The position numbers were made by a program, and so were the translations under genes. Of a stretch of DNA of 64,000 nucleotides, positions 30,451 through 39,876 are shown one piece after another. Position 1 is the stretch's first letter; every line of letters starts with the position of its first letter. The stretch is from Flavobacterium cucumis (GTDB taxonomy: Bacteria; Bacteroidota; Bacteroidia; Flavobacteriales; Flavobacteriaceae). The notes under the pieces were generated by a model. The model was not told where the DNA came from, did no database searches, and saw only the letters and a list, made by a program, of their open reading frames with translations. The stretch covers positions 1 through 64,000 of the forward strand of contig NZ_FRYK01000002.1 of the NCBI RefSeq assembly GCF_900148835.1, read 5' to 3'.

Positions 30451-31662
30451 TTATCTTATCATATCACTATAATCATCGGGGAGCACCGCATCAATATCTC
30501 GAAGATATTTTTCGAGGGCACTCATCGTGGTATGACCTGTGATTAACATTAATTTACTTTTTGCCTCAAATGGTGTGCTTTCCTTAACTAATTCATTGTA
30601 TAATTTTGTAATAAATGTGTGTCTAAAACTATAAAGACCGTAATCAATACCCAAGTTGAATTTTTTCTTTACTTTATTAAACTCTTTACTATAATAATCT
30701 CTTCTATTTGTTTCTGCTGCATCCCATTCCTTTCCAAGACCATACCTACTAAAGAAATAGTTTTCTGGATTAAAACCAGTTAAATCAGGTAATTCTTTAA
30801 TGAGTTTTCCAGGAATAATTTTAATTTTCACAAGCTTATTTTTTGCTTGAATCCGCAATCTCTTTTCAATGACATCTATATCTTTAACTCTTAATCTACA
30901 TACTTCTAAAGGTCTCAAAAAATTGTAACTAACAAACTTTATGAATAGTAACAAATCAGGATTATTAATTTCTAAGTAACTAAAAATATCTTTTTCTTGA
31001 GCAATAGAATAAGTTTTATGTCTTTCAGGATTTGATTTTAAAACTGATATTTTGCTAATGAAATTTAAAGGTATAATTTGATTATCCTCTAAACATTTAA
31101 AAAACAAACTTAAATTGGAACGTGTATTATTTCTATTACTTGCGCTACTTTTTAATTGAACATAATTCAAATATTTAATAACGGTTGTTTTATTGACTGA
31201 ATCAATATATCTTCCATTAAAACCATTTTCTAAAAGCCACTTTTTAAATTGATTAATTCGGCTTTCAAAATCTTTATAACTACTTTCTTTGAAGGAATTT
31301 TTCTTTAAATTTAAAACAAAATCAACAGATTCTGAAATACTATACTTTTTAACTTCATCAATATTTGATTCTTGATTAAAGGGATTATAACCATTTTTGA
31401 GAATTATTGAAACGCTTTCACGAAGAATTTTAACTGCCTCCCTTCTTTCTTTTAAATCTTTGAATTGATTTACACCTGCGTAAATTGGAGCTTGCCTTTC
31501 AAGCTTGCCTGTTTCAGGATTTCTAAATGAATAATACACATACCAACGACCGTTAATGTTACCATTGGCATCATAAATTTTAGGTTCTGAATATTGTTTA
31601 TTGTATCCCAAAACGTATTCGTTTGCGTATTCAATTTTTAAAATATCGGTTATTTTAGGCAT
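30451..31662 (-). CDS. int: Tyrosine recombinase (phage integrase)
   Basis: 403 residues. An N-terminal Arm-DNA-binding-like part (about 1-90) is followed by a SAM-like core-binding domain (about 105-205) and the catalytic domain. Motifs are LRPLEVCRLR (first Arg), a Lys-bearing beta-hairpin, SFRHTF (second Arg in an (H/Y)xxR box with Tyr in place of His), ITGHTTMSALEKYLRD (third-box His and the nucleophile Tyr). This arrangement is common among Bacteroidota element integrases. It reads toward the element from a start 64 bases from attR and is the enzyme expected to recombine the 47-bp repeats. Confidence 0.95.
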   Translation of the reverse strand: MPKITDILKIEYANEYVLGYNKQYSEPKIYDANGNINGRWYVYYSFRNPETGKLERQAPIYAGVNQFKDLKERREAVKILRESVSIILKNGYNPFNQESNIDEVKKYSISESVDFVLNLKKNSFKESSYKDFESRINQFKKWLLENGFNGRYIDSVNKTTVIKYLNYVQLKSSASNRNNTRSNLSLFFKCLEDNQIIPLNFISKISVLKSNPERHKTYSIAQEKDIFSYLEINNPDLLLFIKFVSYNFLRPLEVCRLRVKDIDVIEKRLRIQAKNKLVKIKIIPGKLIKELPDLTGFNPENYFFSRYGLGKEWDAAETNRRDYYSKEFNKVKKKFNLGIDYGLYSFRHTFITKLYNELVKESTPFEAKSKLMLITGHTTMSALEKYLRDIDAVLPDDYSDMIR

Positions 31663-31725
31663 AAAAAAAGCGGCTTTAAATTTCTCTAAAACCGCATCTA
31701 TAATGCTTTAAGCTATTATACTAAA

Positions 31726-31804
<79 letters not shown>

Positions 31805-31844
31805 ATTTGTTTTAAACAAAAAAGAATTAACTCTTTTGCGAGTG

Positions 31845-31875
31845 CAAATATAGGTGTTTCCTACAATCTTGCAAA
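31845..31875 (-). promoter_or_regulatory. Promoter of tRNA-His
   Basis: On the minus strand: -33 TTTG (31875-31872), 19 bases, then a perfect -7 box TATATTTG (31852-31845), with the tRNA about 40 bases downstream. Confidence 0.65.
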
Positions 31876-31902
31876 GATTTTTTTTACTTTTTTACTACTA
31901 TT

Positions 31903-32619
31903 TTATTTCAAATCACCTAAACTATTGACAGCCAAATATCTTTCTGTAGTAAAACCTTCAGCATACTCAACTCCCACAAGTCGTCCAAGGTCTTGAGCTC
32001 TATAATTTATACTATCTAAAAAGTTTTTAGAAGCTATTGGAGTAACAGGTTCACTTGATTTTGGATCATAAAATTGAGAAGAATAGGCTAAGACAGATTT
32101 CATTTTTATATCCATAAATGCTGAAATATCCACCACAAAATCAGGTTCAATATTTTGCCACTGAATGTAATGATACACAACTTTTGGTCGCCATGCTTCT
32201 TGAATCACACCATTCCATTTCGTTTTAATTTGTCGTAAGCCTGATAAAAAACAAGCGTCACTTACTAATTTACTCCCTTTTCCATGATCGATATGCCTAT
32301 CAGTAATAGCGTTGCACAACACAATCTCGGGTTGGTATTTGCGTATCATTTCAATCACTTTTAATTGATGTGCCTCATCATTCGTAAAAAAACCATCCCG
32401 CATATCTAAGTTCGCTCTTACTACAACTCCCAAAATTTCAGAGGCTTTTGCCGATTCGGAATTGCGAATTTCAACAGAACCACGTGTTCCCAATTCACCT
32501 CTTGTCAAATCGATTATACCCACTTTTTTTCCAAGGCTAACTTCTTTTGCTATAGTACCGCTACAACCTAATTCTACATCATCTGGATGGGCTCCAAAGG
32601 CCAATATATCTAATTTCAT
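31903..32619 (-). CDS. bshB1: Bacillithiol biosynthesis deacetylase BshB1
   Basis: A 238-residue PIG-L/LmbE-family zinc deacetylase. GAHPDDVELGCSG (9-21) holds the HPDD zinc motif. GELGTRGSVEIRNSESAKA and a downstream DRHIDHGKG (third ligand His) match the BshB1 subgroup. It removes acetyl from GlcNAc-malate in the synthesis of bacillithiol, the low-molecular-weight thiol of many Flavobacteriia. Cytoplasmic. It is the first chromosomal gene beyond the element and is transcribed toward it, ending about 100 bases from tRNA-His. Confidence 0.92.
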   Translation of the reverse strand: MKLDILAFGAHPDDVELGCSGTIAKEVSLGKKVGIIDLTRGELGTRGSVEIRNSESAKASEILGVVVRANLDMRDGFFTNDEAHQLKVIEMIRKYQPEIVLCNAITDRHIDHGKGSKLVSDACFLSGLRQIKTKWNGVIQEAWRPKVVYHYIQWQNIEPDFVVDISAFMDIKMKSVLAYSSQFYDPKSSEPVTPIASKNFLDSINYRAQDLGRLVGVEYAEGFTTERYLAVNSLGDLK

Positions 32620-32811
32620 CTTGCTAATAATAAAATAATTATGTCTTTCTAATCGCTTTTAAATAGAAAACTTTACTAAAAAGAAAGAGCAAAATTAAGA
32701 ATTTAAAAACGGAAAATCAGGTAATTTCGAAAATCAGTTATAAAACAAGCTCTAGAATAAACATTTAAAATAGTTCTTTTGATATATTTCGTAACGACAC
32801 TACAAAAAAAA

Positions 32812-32840
32812 AGGGTTCAACTTTAATTGAAGTCAAACCC
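32812..32840 (-). terminator. Terminator of the basic repeat protein gene
   Basis: Imperfect arms gggttcaact / aagtcaaaccc around 32813-32840 with A-run at 32803-32812, read as T on the minus strand. The rest of 32620-32811 shows nothing recognisable. Confidence 0.55.
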
Positions 32841-32890
32841 ATTTTTTAACTTACACATCTTTAGGATAGTGTCTTCATTCGAAAAGTTAT

Positions 32891-33427
32891 TTAATCAATA
32901 TACGTTTTATTACCGTTTTTGTTGATGTAATACTTCCCTCCTTTTGGTCCCGTATAAACTTTCTTGCCTTTATAAGCTCCAGTAACTTTGTCTTTCACTT
33001 TTTTCTCAGCAGCTTTTGAAGCAGCTGTTTCTTTCATATCTTCTTTCTCCTCAGTTGCTGTTTTCTTAACCTTAGCTTTTGAATCCGCTTTCGTAGCTTT
33101 GGCTTTCGCTTCTGCTTTATTTGCATCAGATTTTACTTTCCCTTCAGCTGATTTAGCCTGCCCTTTCTCTGAAGCACTATTTTGTTTTAAATCCTTTTTA
33201 GCTCCTGAAATTTTAGCTTCTGTTTCTTTTTTAGCTTTAGCAATATCCTTTTCTGCTTGTTTTACTTTTTTATCTTGATCTTGCTTGGCAACAGTTATCT
33301 TCTTTTCTGTAGCCTTCTTTTTCTTTGCTACTTGTTCTGATTTAGCTTTTTTTACTTCCTCAGTTTCTTGTGCTATACCACCTAGTGTAAACAAGAATAA
33401 TAATCCAAAAAGGGCGATTCTTTTCAT
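32891..33427 (-). CDS. Secreted Lys/Ala-rich protein with PBCV-type basic adaptor domain
   Basis: 178 residues. A signal peptide (1-19, cut after GGIAQ) is followed by about 110 residues of Lys/Ala/Glu-rich helix with KAKA-type repeats. The C-terminus is TGAYKGKKVYTGPKGGKYYI, a PBCV-specific basic adaptor-type motif found at the ends of many Bacteroidota envelope proteins. It is probably periplasmic and may bind polyanions or peptidoglycan. Likely co-transcribed with the upstream 93-residue gene. Confidence 0.75.
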   Translation of the reverse strand: MKRIALFGLLFLFTLGGIAQETEEVKKAKSEQVAKKKKATEKKITVAKQDQDKKVKQAEKDIAKAKKETEAKISGAKKDLKQNSASEKGQAKSAEGKVKSDANKAEAKAKATKADSKAKVKKTATEEKEDMKETAASKAAEKKVKDKVTGAYKGKKVYTGPKGGKYYINKNGNKTYID

Positions 33428-33445
33428 TTTACTTTTAATTTTATA

Positions 33446-33727
33446 TTAAACAATCTTATGAATTCTGTTTACTGGAATAACAACACCTTGCTTTAAAATA
33501 ACACGACTATCGGTAACACCCCAAATAGTAGTTTCAACCATTTTCTTAGATAGATCGTCCTCAAAATAAATTTTTATTTTAACATGCTCAAGATTTCCAA
33601 GAGAAAGTGCTCTATCTAAATCATTCTTACGTGCCTCTATTTCGTCTTTATTCTCCAATACATCCGATTTAGGAAAACTCAAAGACGTAATTAATTCTTT
33701 ATCTATTAATTCAAACGTTGTATTCAT
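33446..33727 (-). CDS. Conserved hypothetical protein
   Basis: 93 residues: an acidic helical first half (IEARKNDLDRALSLGNLEHV) and a second half of beta strands ending VTDSRVILKQGVVIPVNRI, reminiscent of a small Sm/KOW-like barrel. No signal peptide. It is found next to the basic secreted protein, 18 bases upstream. No function assigned. Confidence 0.65.
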   Translation of the reverse strand: MNTTFELIDKELITSLSFPKSDVLENKDEIEARKNDLDRALSLGNLEHVKIKIYFEDDLSKKMVETTIWGVTDSRVILKQGVVIPVNRIHKIV

Positions 33728-33930
33728 AGCTTCATAGGTTAGGTTATTCTATAAAATTAGAAAAAAAAATGAAGCAATTCCAATTTTGATATTTTTTTTT
33801 CAAAAATTAAATAATCTTTAATGAATCAAAAAGAATCTATCAAAAAACCTATTATTACCAGAAATTAAAAACAGGAAACTTTAGTTATCGTTTTAAAATG
33901 CTAGAATTTTAATTTACATTTGTAGTCCTT

Positions 33931-34383
33931 ATGCAAAAAACCGTTAACATACTTAATAAAAGAGCTAAATTCGATTACGAAATTTTAGATAAATACACCG
34001 CTGGAATCGTTTTAACTGGAACCGAAATCAAATCTATTCGCCTAGGAAAAGCTTCAATTACTGAAAGTTTTTGCGAATTTCATGACGGTGAATTATTTGT
34101 CATTAACTCGCATATCGAAGAATATTTATACGGCACCCATTACAACCACAAAGCAAAAAGCGAACGTAAACTCCTTTTAAACAAGAAAGAATTAAAGAAA
34201 TTATTTAAAGATTCCGATAATAAAGGATTAACCATTGTCCCACTTCGTTTGTTCACCAATGAAAAAGGATTGGCTAAGCTAGATATTGCATTGTGCAGAG
34301 GTAAGAAAAACTATGACAAACGGGAATCGTTAAAAGAGCAAGATACCAAGCGCGATTTAGATCGAATAAAGAAAAGTTTCTAA
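33931..34383 (+). CDS. smpB: SsrA-binding protein SmpB
   Basis: The partner of tmRNA in trans-translation, rescuing stalled ribosomes. 150 residues, normal length. Motifs: [34 protein letters not shown] and the basic C-terminal tail with [18 protein letters not shown]. It starts only 8 bases after a perfect -7 box TACATTTG (33915-33922), so the leader is very short. The following HTH gene is 11 bases away and probably co-transcribed. Confidence 0.95.
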   Translation: MQKTVNILNKRAKFDYEILDKYTAGIVLTGTEIKSIRLGKASITESFCEFHDGELFVINSHIEEYLYGTHYNHKAKSERKLLLNKKELKKLFKDSDNKGLTIVPLRLFTNEKGLAKLDIALCRGKKNYDKRESLKEQDTKRDLDRIKKSF

Positions 34384-34394
34384 TTAAATCCAAG

Positions 34395-34757
34395 ATGAAA
34401 GAAATCTTAAAAAATGCGCGATTAGAAAAAGAACTTTCAACCCGAAAATTAGCCGAACTAGCAAAAATTGATCAAGCTTTAATCAGTAAGTTTGAAAACG
34501 GTTATCGAATTCCTACGAAAAAACAAGTTCAAACCCTTGCTCAAATTCTAGAAATTGAATTAAAACCATTACTAGTGGCTTGGTACAAAGTGAAACTCGA
34601 CCATAATTTTGATTTAAACCCATTCGCCATCCAAGCTATTACCGAAATTCTTCAAGAAAAAGGAATAGAGGTTGGGAATTCATCCAAAGAAAAAGAAATT
34701 ACCTCTATTTTAGACGAATTGGAAATTTTGAAACAAAAATTAACAAATCTTCGCTGA
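34395..34757 (+). CDS. XRE-family helix-turn-helix protein
   Basis: 120 residues. The N-terminal HTH (RKLAELAKIDQALISKFENG, residues about 17-36) is followed by PTKKQVQTLAQIL and a helical C-terminus. It is a DNA-binding regulator in the chromosome, not a phage repressor. It follows smpB closely and converges with pcm, whose end it touches. Target unknown. Confidence 0.85.
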   Translation: MKEILKNARLEKELSTRKLAELAKIDQALISKFENGYRIPTKKQVQTLAQILEIELKPLLVAWYKVKLDHNFDLNPFAIQAITEILQEKGIEVGNSSKEKEITSILDELEILKQKLTNLR

Positions 34758-35462
34758 TTAGTTTTTATTTTCTAAAAGGGGTACAAAACGGAAATCGCCA
34801 AATTCATGCTTCTCAAATTGGGTTTCGTTTTTACGAATTAAAAGTGTCATGATTTGTTCTTTTTCACCCACGGGAATAACTAACCTTCCTCCTATTTTCA
34901 ATTGCGCCATTAGAGGTTGGGGAATAAATGGAGCTCCAGCAGTTACAATAATCCCATCAAAAGGGGCATAGTTTGGCAACCCTTTATAACCATCACCAAA
35001 TGATAAATGTTTCGGTCGAATATTTAATTTTGGTAATAAAATAGAAGTTGCTTTAAACAATTCATTTTGACGCTCCACCGAATACACTTTTGCTCCCATA
35101 AGAGACAAAACCGCTGTTTGATAACCACTACCTGTTCCGATTTCTAAAATTTTTTGCTCTTTTTGCACTTCCAACAATTGTGATTGAAAAGCCACTGTGT
35201 AAGGTTGTGAAATCGTTTGTCCTGCACCAATAGGAAATGCCTTATCTTGGTATGCAAAATCTTCAAAACTAGAATTCAAAAACAAGTGTCTGGGAATTTT
35301 ACTAATAGCCGCCAACACATTTTTGTCGGTAATTCCTTTTTCTTCCAATTGCTTTACCAACTGATTTCTAAGTCCTTGATGTTTATTAGTATCTTTCAAT
35401 TTGGGATGTTTTTGTTTGGGTAAAATTAACTTTAAAATCTCAAAAAACAAATCAGAAAACAA
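34758..35462 (-). CDS. pcm: Protein-L-isoaspartate O-methyltransferase
   Basis: Repairs isoaspartyl damage by SAM-dependent methylation. 234 residues. Family motifs are visible: FAYQDKAFPIGAGQTISQPY, the SAM loop ILEIGTGSGYQTAVL and DGIIVTAGAP, then GGRLVIPVG. The N-terminal 20 residues (FFEILKLILPKQKHPKLKD) are a basic extension typical of Bacteroidota. Its end abuts the HTH gene's stop. Confidence 0.93.
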   Translation of the reverse strand: MFSDLFFEILKLILPKQKHPKLKDTNKHQGLRNQLVKQLEEKGITDKNVLAAISKIPRHLFLNSSFEDFAYQDKAFPIGAGQTISQPYTVAFQSQLLEVQKEQKILEIGTGSGYQTAVLSLMGAKVYSVERQNELFKATSILLPKLNIRPKHLSFGDGYKGLPNYAPFDGIIVTAGAPFIPQPLMAQLKIGGRLVIPVGEKEQIMTLLIRKNETQFEKHEFGDFRFVPLLENKN

Positions 35463-35496
35463 ACTAACTTTTTTCCTAAGTTTCGGAATTTAAACT

Positions 35497-35526
35497 TTTG
35501 CACTTTCAACTAAAATCGTACTTTTG
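35497..35526 (+). promoter_or_regulatory. Promoter of the Gfo/Idh/MocA gene
   Basis: -33 TTTG (35497-35500) and -7 TACTTTTG (35519-35526) with 18 bases between, 17 bases before the ATG at 35543. Confidence 0.6.
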
Positions 35527-35542
35527 ATAAAATTAATTTTTT

Positions 35543-36508
35543 ATGCTAAAAGTGGGAGTTTTAGGTGCTGGGCACCTTGGAAAAATACATTTGCGATTAT
35601 TAAATCAATCTGAAAAATATGAATTAGTTGGCTTTTATGATGCTTTTGATGAAAACGCTAACAAAGTAGCAGCCGAATTTGGTTATAAAAAATTCAATTC
35701 TATTGCTGAATTAATCGCTGCAGTAGATGTAGTTGATATTGTAACACCAACGATGCAACATTTTGACTGTGCCAAACAAGTTATCGAAGCTGGAAAGCAC
35801 ATTTTCATCGAAAAACCTATTTCAAATACAGTTGAAGAAGCCGAAGAAATCATCGCTTTAGCCAAAAAACACAACGTTAAAGGACAAGTGGGCCATGTAG
35901 AACGTTTCAATCCTGCATTTACTGCTGTGAAAGATAAAATCAACAATCCGATGTTTATCGAAACGCATCGTTTGGCAGAATTCAATCCACGTGGTACGGA
36001 TGTTCCAGTAGTTTTGGATTTAATGATTCACGATATTGATGCGATTTTGAGCGTGGTAAAATCGAAAGTAAAATCAGTAAATGCCAGTGGGGTTGCCGTA
36101 ATTTCAGATTCACCCGATATTTCAAATGCACGAATTGAATTCGAAAACGGTTGTGTTGCAAATATTACTTCGAGCCGAATTTCGATGAAAAACATGCGTA
36201 AATCACGTTTTTTCCAAAAAGACGCTTACATTTCAGTAGATTATTTGGATAAAGTGTGCGAAGTGGTTCGTATGAAAGACGCACCAGAAGTTCCAGGTGA
36301 TTTCGACATGATTTTACAAAATGCTGAAGGCGTAAAAAAACAAATCTATTTTGATAATCCAGGAGTTGAAGCTAATAATGCTATATTGGACGAGCTAGAA
36401 ACATTCGCGGATGCTATCAACTACAATACCACTCCAATAGTAACTTTAGAAGATGGTACCGAAGCTTTGAGAGTGGCCCATATGATAATTCAATCAATGG
36501 AGAAATAA
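35543..36508 (+). CDS. Gfo/Idh/MocA-family oxidoreductase
   Basis: 321 residues. An N-terminal Rossmann fold (GVLGAGHLGKIHLRLL, residues 4-19) is followed by the family's EKPIS motif (Lys about 92-96 in IFIEKPISNT) and a C-terminal substrate domain with MIHDIDAI. NAD(P)-dependent sugar-type dehydrogenase; substrate not evident. In Flavobacteriaceae this gene often precedes 3-hydroxybutyryl-CoA dehydrogenase, as here with a 48-base gap. Confidence 0.88.
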   Translation: MLKVGVLGAGHLGKIHLRLLNQSEKYELVGFYDAFDENANKVAAEFGYKKFNSIAELIAAVDVVDIVTPTMQHFDCAKQVIEAGKHIFIEKPISNTVEEAEEIIALAKKHNVKGQVGHVERFNPAFTAVKDKINNPMFIETHRLAEFNPRGTDVPVVLDLMIHDIDAILSVVKSKVKSVNASGVAVISDSPDISNARIEFENGCVANITSSRISMKNMRKSRFFQKDAYISVDYLDKVCEVVRMKDAPEVPGDFDMILQNAEGVKKQIYFDNPGVEANNAILDELETFADAINYNTTPIVTLEDGTEALRVAHMIIQSMEK

Positions 36509-36556
36509 GCAACAAAAACAAACTTGAAACTTTAAACTTGAAACCAAAATAATATA

Positions 36557-37447
36557 ATGAACACAATCGCAGTAATCGGAGCAGGAACTATGGGTAACGG
36601 AATTGCTCATACTTTCGCGCAAAGCGGATTTACCGTAAAATTAATCGATATTTCAGAAAAATCATTAGAAAAAGGAATGGCAACTATCGCCGCTAACCTT
36701 GATAGAATGGTGTCAAAAGGAAGTATCACCGAAGAAGACAAACACAAAACAATCGGAAATATTATCACGTATACTGACGTTAAAGATGGCGTTGTAGGTT
36801 GTGATTTAGTAGTGGAAGCGGCTACAGAAAACGTACAATTGAAATTCAACATCTTCAAACAATTAAGTGAAGTTTGCGATCATAACGTAATATTAGCTAC
36901 AAATACTTCATCTATCTCAATTACTCAAATTGCAGCTAACGTAGTGCATCCAGAACGCGTAATCGGAATGCACTTTATGAATCCGGTGCCGATTATGAAA
37001 TTGGTTGAAATCATTCGTGGATATAATACTTCGGATGAAGTTACGAAAATCATTATGGATTTATCGGTGAAATTAGGTAAAGTTCCAACAGAAGTTAACG
37101 ATTATCCAGGTTTCGTAGCCAATAGAATCTTAATGCCAATGATTAATGAAGCTATCGAAACGTTATACAATGGTGTTGGTGGTGTTTATGAAATCGATAC
37201 GGTGATGAAATTAGGAATGGCTCACCCAATGGGACCATTACAATTGGCTGACTTCATCGGATTAGACGTTTGTTTGTCTATCCTAAACGTAATGTACGAT
37301 GGATTCAAAAATCCAAAATACGCTCCATGTCCGTTATTAGTAAATATGGTAATGGCAGGAAAATTAGGAGTAAAATCGGGAGAAGGTTTCTACGATTACT
37401 CAGAAAGCAAAAAAGCAGAGAAAGTTGCAAAACAATTTTCAAAGTAA
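36557..37447 (+). CDS. 3-hydroxybutyryl-CoA dehydrogenase
   Basis: 296 residues. NAD-binding GAGTMGNGIAHTFAQSG (8-24), then the catalytic region VIGMHFMNPVPIMKLVEII with the His of the His-Glu pair and NDYPGFVANRILMPMINEA leading to the dimer domain. It oxidises 3-hydroxyacyl-CoA, in butanoate or phenylacetate metabolism or fatty-acid turnover. Length is normal (Hbd/PaaH type). It ends in an inverted-repeat terminator. Confidence 0.93.
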   Translation: MNTIAVIGAGTMGNGIAHTFAQSGFTVKLIDISEKSLEKGMATIAANLDRMVSKGSITEEDKHKTIGNIITYTDVKDGVVGCDLVVEAATENVQLKFNIFKQLSEVCDHNVILATNTSSISITQIAANVVHPERVIGMHFMNPVPIMKLVEIIRGYNTSDEVTKIIMDLSVKLGKVPTEVNDYPGFVANRILMPMINEAIETLYNGVGGVYEIDTVMKLGMAHPMGPLQLADFIGLDVCLSILNVMYDGFKNPKYAPCPLLVNMVMAGKLGVKSGEGFYDYSESKKAEKVAKQFSK

Positions 37448-37453
37448 AAAGTA

Positions 37454-37506
37454 AAAAGTGATAAGTAAAAAGTATACTTGCTTATCACTTTTTACTTATC
37501 ACTTTT
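37454..37506. repeat. 20-bp perfect inverted repeat
   Basis: Arms at 37454-37473 and 37487-37506 are exact reverse complements, with a 13-base loop. The arms are built from aagtaaaaagt-type repeats, which also extend leftward as direct repeats (37441-37457). A T-rich end lets it work as terminator for the dehydrogenase. Such repeats are common between flavobacterial genes. Confidence 0.8.
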
Positions 37507-37516
37507 CACTAAAAAT

Positions 37517-38737
37517 ATGGCTAAAATAAAACCTTTCAAAGCAGTACGACCAGCGCCAGACAAAGTGGCTTTGGTAACCTGTAGAACGTATGACGATTAT
37601 AGTTCGGCTGAGCTTGCTGCTTGGTTGAATTTTAATCCCTATTCGTTTTTGCATGTGATTCATCCTGCCTATGCTAATGCGCAAAAAGTGTCATTAGAAA
37701 AGCGTTTTAAAGCAGTTGCCAACAAGTATCAAGATTTTAAGCACGATCAAATTCTAATTGAAGAAGAACATCCTGTTTTTTATCTGTACGAAATCCAATC
37801 GAAAGGACAAACTTTTACGGGAATTATCGCAGGAACTTCGGTGAAAGATTACCAAAATAATGTCATCAAAAAGCACGAAGATACCTTACAATATCGAGTG
37901 GAATTGTTCAAAGATTATTTGCATCAAACCAACTTTAATACAGAACCCGTTTTGATTACCTATCCTGATAGTGTGGCAATCAATACGTTTATTGCATTGC
38001 GAAAACAAAGTGAGCCTATTTACGAATATTCGACAACCAATAAAGAAAAGCACATACTTTGGAAAATTGATACCCAAAGTGAAATCGATTGGTTGCAAGA
38101 ACATTTCGAAAACATCCCGAATTTATATATTGCAGACGGACATCATCGTTCGGCTTCAGCGGAATTGTTGTTCGAGCAAGACAAACATTTAGGTAACGAA
38201 AATCTGAATTATTTCATGAGTTTCTTAATTGCCGAAAGCAACGTCAAAATTTACGAATTCAACCGATTGATTCGCGATTTAAATGGTTTGTCGAAAGATA
38301 ATTTCATTAAAAAGTTATCAGAACATTTCGTCATTGTGGCCAAAGACCAAGAAATTTGGAAACCTCAAAACAAGTTTGAATTTGGAATGTACTTAGATGG
38401 AAGTTTTTACGCTTTGTTCTACAAAAAAGAAAATCACCAACAAGCTTCTATTTTAGACAATTTAGACGCCCAAATTTTATACGACAAAGTCCTTTTCCCA
38501 TTATTAGGAATCGAAGATTTAAGAAACGACGAACGTATCGATTATATTCCAGGAAAGCAATCGATTTCTGTAATAAAAGATTTAATCGACGAAGGCGAAT
38601 TTGAAGTAGGCTTCATGCTCTACCCTTCCGACATTAATGAAATTAAAGCCTTAGCGGATAACAATTTAATCATGCCTCCAAAATCAACTTACATTGAACC
38701 GAAGTTTAGAAGTGGTTTGGTGGTGTATGAGTTGTAG
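37517..38737 (+). CDS. DUF1015-family protein
   Basis: 406 residues from ATG 37517 (MAKIKPFKAVRPAPDKVALV); an earlier in-frame ATG at 37478 lies inside the inverted repeat. Family hallmarks: the FKAVRP start, IADGHHRSASAE in the middle (residues about 205-216) and DNERIDYIPG late. DUF1015 proteins are conserved and soluble; a kinase-like or SerK-type role has been proposed for relatives. No operon partner is clear. Confidence 0.85.
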   Translation: MAKIKPFKAVRPAPDKVALVTCRTYDDYSSAELAAWLNFNPYSFLHVIHPAYANAQKVSLEKRFKAVANKYQDFKHDQILIEEEHPVFYLYEIQSKGQTFTGIIAGTSVKDYQNNVIKKHEDTLQYRVELFKDYLHQTNFNTEPVLITYPDSVAINTFIALRKQSEPIYEYSTTNKEKHILWKIDTQSEIDWLQEHFENIPNLYIADGHHRSASAELLFEQDKHLGNENLNYFMSFLIAESNVKIYEFNRLIRDLNGLSKDNFIKKLSEHFVIVAKDQEIWKPQNKFEFGMYLDGSFYALFYKKENHQQASILDNLDAQILYDKVLFPLLGIEDLRNDERIDYIPGKQSISVIKDLIDEGEFEVGFMLYPSDINEIKALADNNLIMPPKSTYIEPKFRSGLVVYEL

Positions 38738-38820
38738 GTTTGGTTTCAGGTTTCAAGTTTCAGGTTTAAAACACAATTTTGTCATTTCGACAAAGGAGAA
38801 ATCGCATTAAAAAGAATAAA

Positions 38821-39138
38821 ATGGCTGTAGATAATCCATCAATAATAGATTTCATAAGCATAACTCCAGAAAATGAAGTTCAATTAACAATTTCTGATCA
38901 TTTGAATTGGGATGATGAGAATCACTATTTACATCTTCAAAATAAAATAAATTCCTATTTAGAAGTTGTTGAGAGTAATGAGATTTATAAAATTTATCCA
39001 GAGGCAATAGGAAAACAAATAGCTATTAATGTTGCATTAAAATACAAACCAAATAAAGAAGCAAAAGATTTTTTGAATGAAATAACCATCTTTTTAAAGT
39101 CAAACAATTTTAATTTTGATTACTCAGTAATAAAATAG
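38821..39138 (+). CDS. DUF6572-like protein
   Basis: 105 residues from ATG 38821 (MAVDNPSIIDFISITPENEV). LTISDHLNWDDENHYLHLQN and the GQ/GK region late in the protein match a small family of unknown function found in varied bacteria. The earlier in-frame ATG at 38779 lies in a repeat-like leader. It precedes the YggS gene by 6 bases. Confidence 0.7.
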   Translation: MAVDNPSIIDFISITPENEVQLTISDHLNWDDENHYLHLQNKINSYLEVVESNEIYKIYPEAIGKQIAINVALKYKPNKEAKDFLNEITIFLKSNNFNFDYSVIK

Positions 39139-39144
39139 AATACA

Positions 39145-39819
39145 ATGTCAATCTCAAAAAACCTCAATAACATAAAATCCCAACTTCCAGCTCACGTTAC
39201 CTTAGTTGCTGTTTCAAAAACCAAACCTGTAGATGATTTAATGGAAGCCTACAATGCTGGGCAACGTATTTTTGGAGAAAACAAAATCCAAGAAATGACC
39301 GACAAATGGGAAGTCATGCCAAAAGACATTGAATGGCACATGATTGGTCACGTACAAACCAACAAAGTCAAATACATGGCGCCTTATGTGAGTTTGATTC
39401 ATGGAGTAGATAGTTTGAAATTATTACAAGAAATCAACAAACAAGCGGCTAAAAACAATCGTGTGATTGATTGCTTGTTGCAAGTTTACATTGCAGAAGA
39501 ACAAAGTAAATTTGGGTTAGACGAACAAGAATTAGATGAGATTCTGAATGAAATTCAGCATAATAAAGAAAACTATAAAAACATCCGAATCGTAGGTTTA
39601 ATGGGAATGGCAACCTTCACTGAAAACCAAAACCAAATCGAAAAAGAATTCAAACATCTAAAAACAATTTTTGATAAGGTTGCCACTCGTAAAGACGCTA
39701 TTAATCGCGTCTCTATCCTATCAATGGGCATGTCTGGCGATTATCAACTTGCAATTTCATGCGGAAGTACGATGGTTCGAATAGGAAGTAGTATCTTTGG
39801 CTCCAGAAATTATCAATAA
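39145..39819 (+). CDS. YggS-family PLP homeostasis protein
   Basis: 224 residues, single-domain PLP-binding barrel. The PLP-lysine is in LVAVSKTKPVDDL (Lys about 27); GENKIQEM, WHMIGHVQTNKVK and the phosphate-binding C-terminus SMGMSGDYQLAISCGSTMVR follow. It binds and balances pyridoxal phosphate; no catalytic activity is known. Length is normal. Confidence 0.93.
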   Translation: MSISKNLNNIKSQLPAHVTLVAVSKTKPVDDLMEAYNAGQRIFGENKIQEMTDKWEVMPKDIEWHMIGHVQTNKVKYMAPYVSLIHGVDSLKLLQEINKQAAKNNRVIDCLLQVYIAEEQSKFGLDEQELDEILNEIQHNKENYKNIRIVGLMGMATFTENQNQIEKEFKHLKTIFDKVATRKDAINRVSILSMGMSGDYQLAISCGSTMVRIGSSIFGSRNYQ

Positions 39820-39876
39820 GGCAATTTGTCAATGTGCCAATTAACTGAAAACTGGGACTGAACACTGTAAACTATT

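Noticed and set aside
37441..37506. aagtaaaaagt repeats as a CRISPR-like or mobile repeat
   Set aside because: It is a single perfect inverted repeat with a short direct-repeat tail after a gene, best read as a terminator of a common flavobacterial kind.
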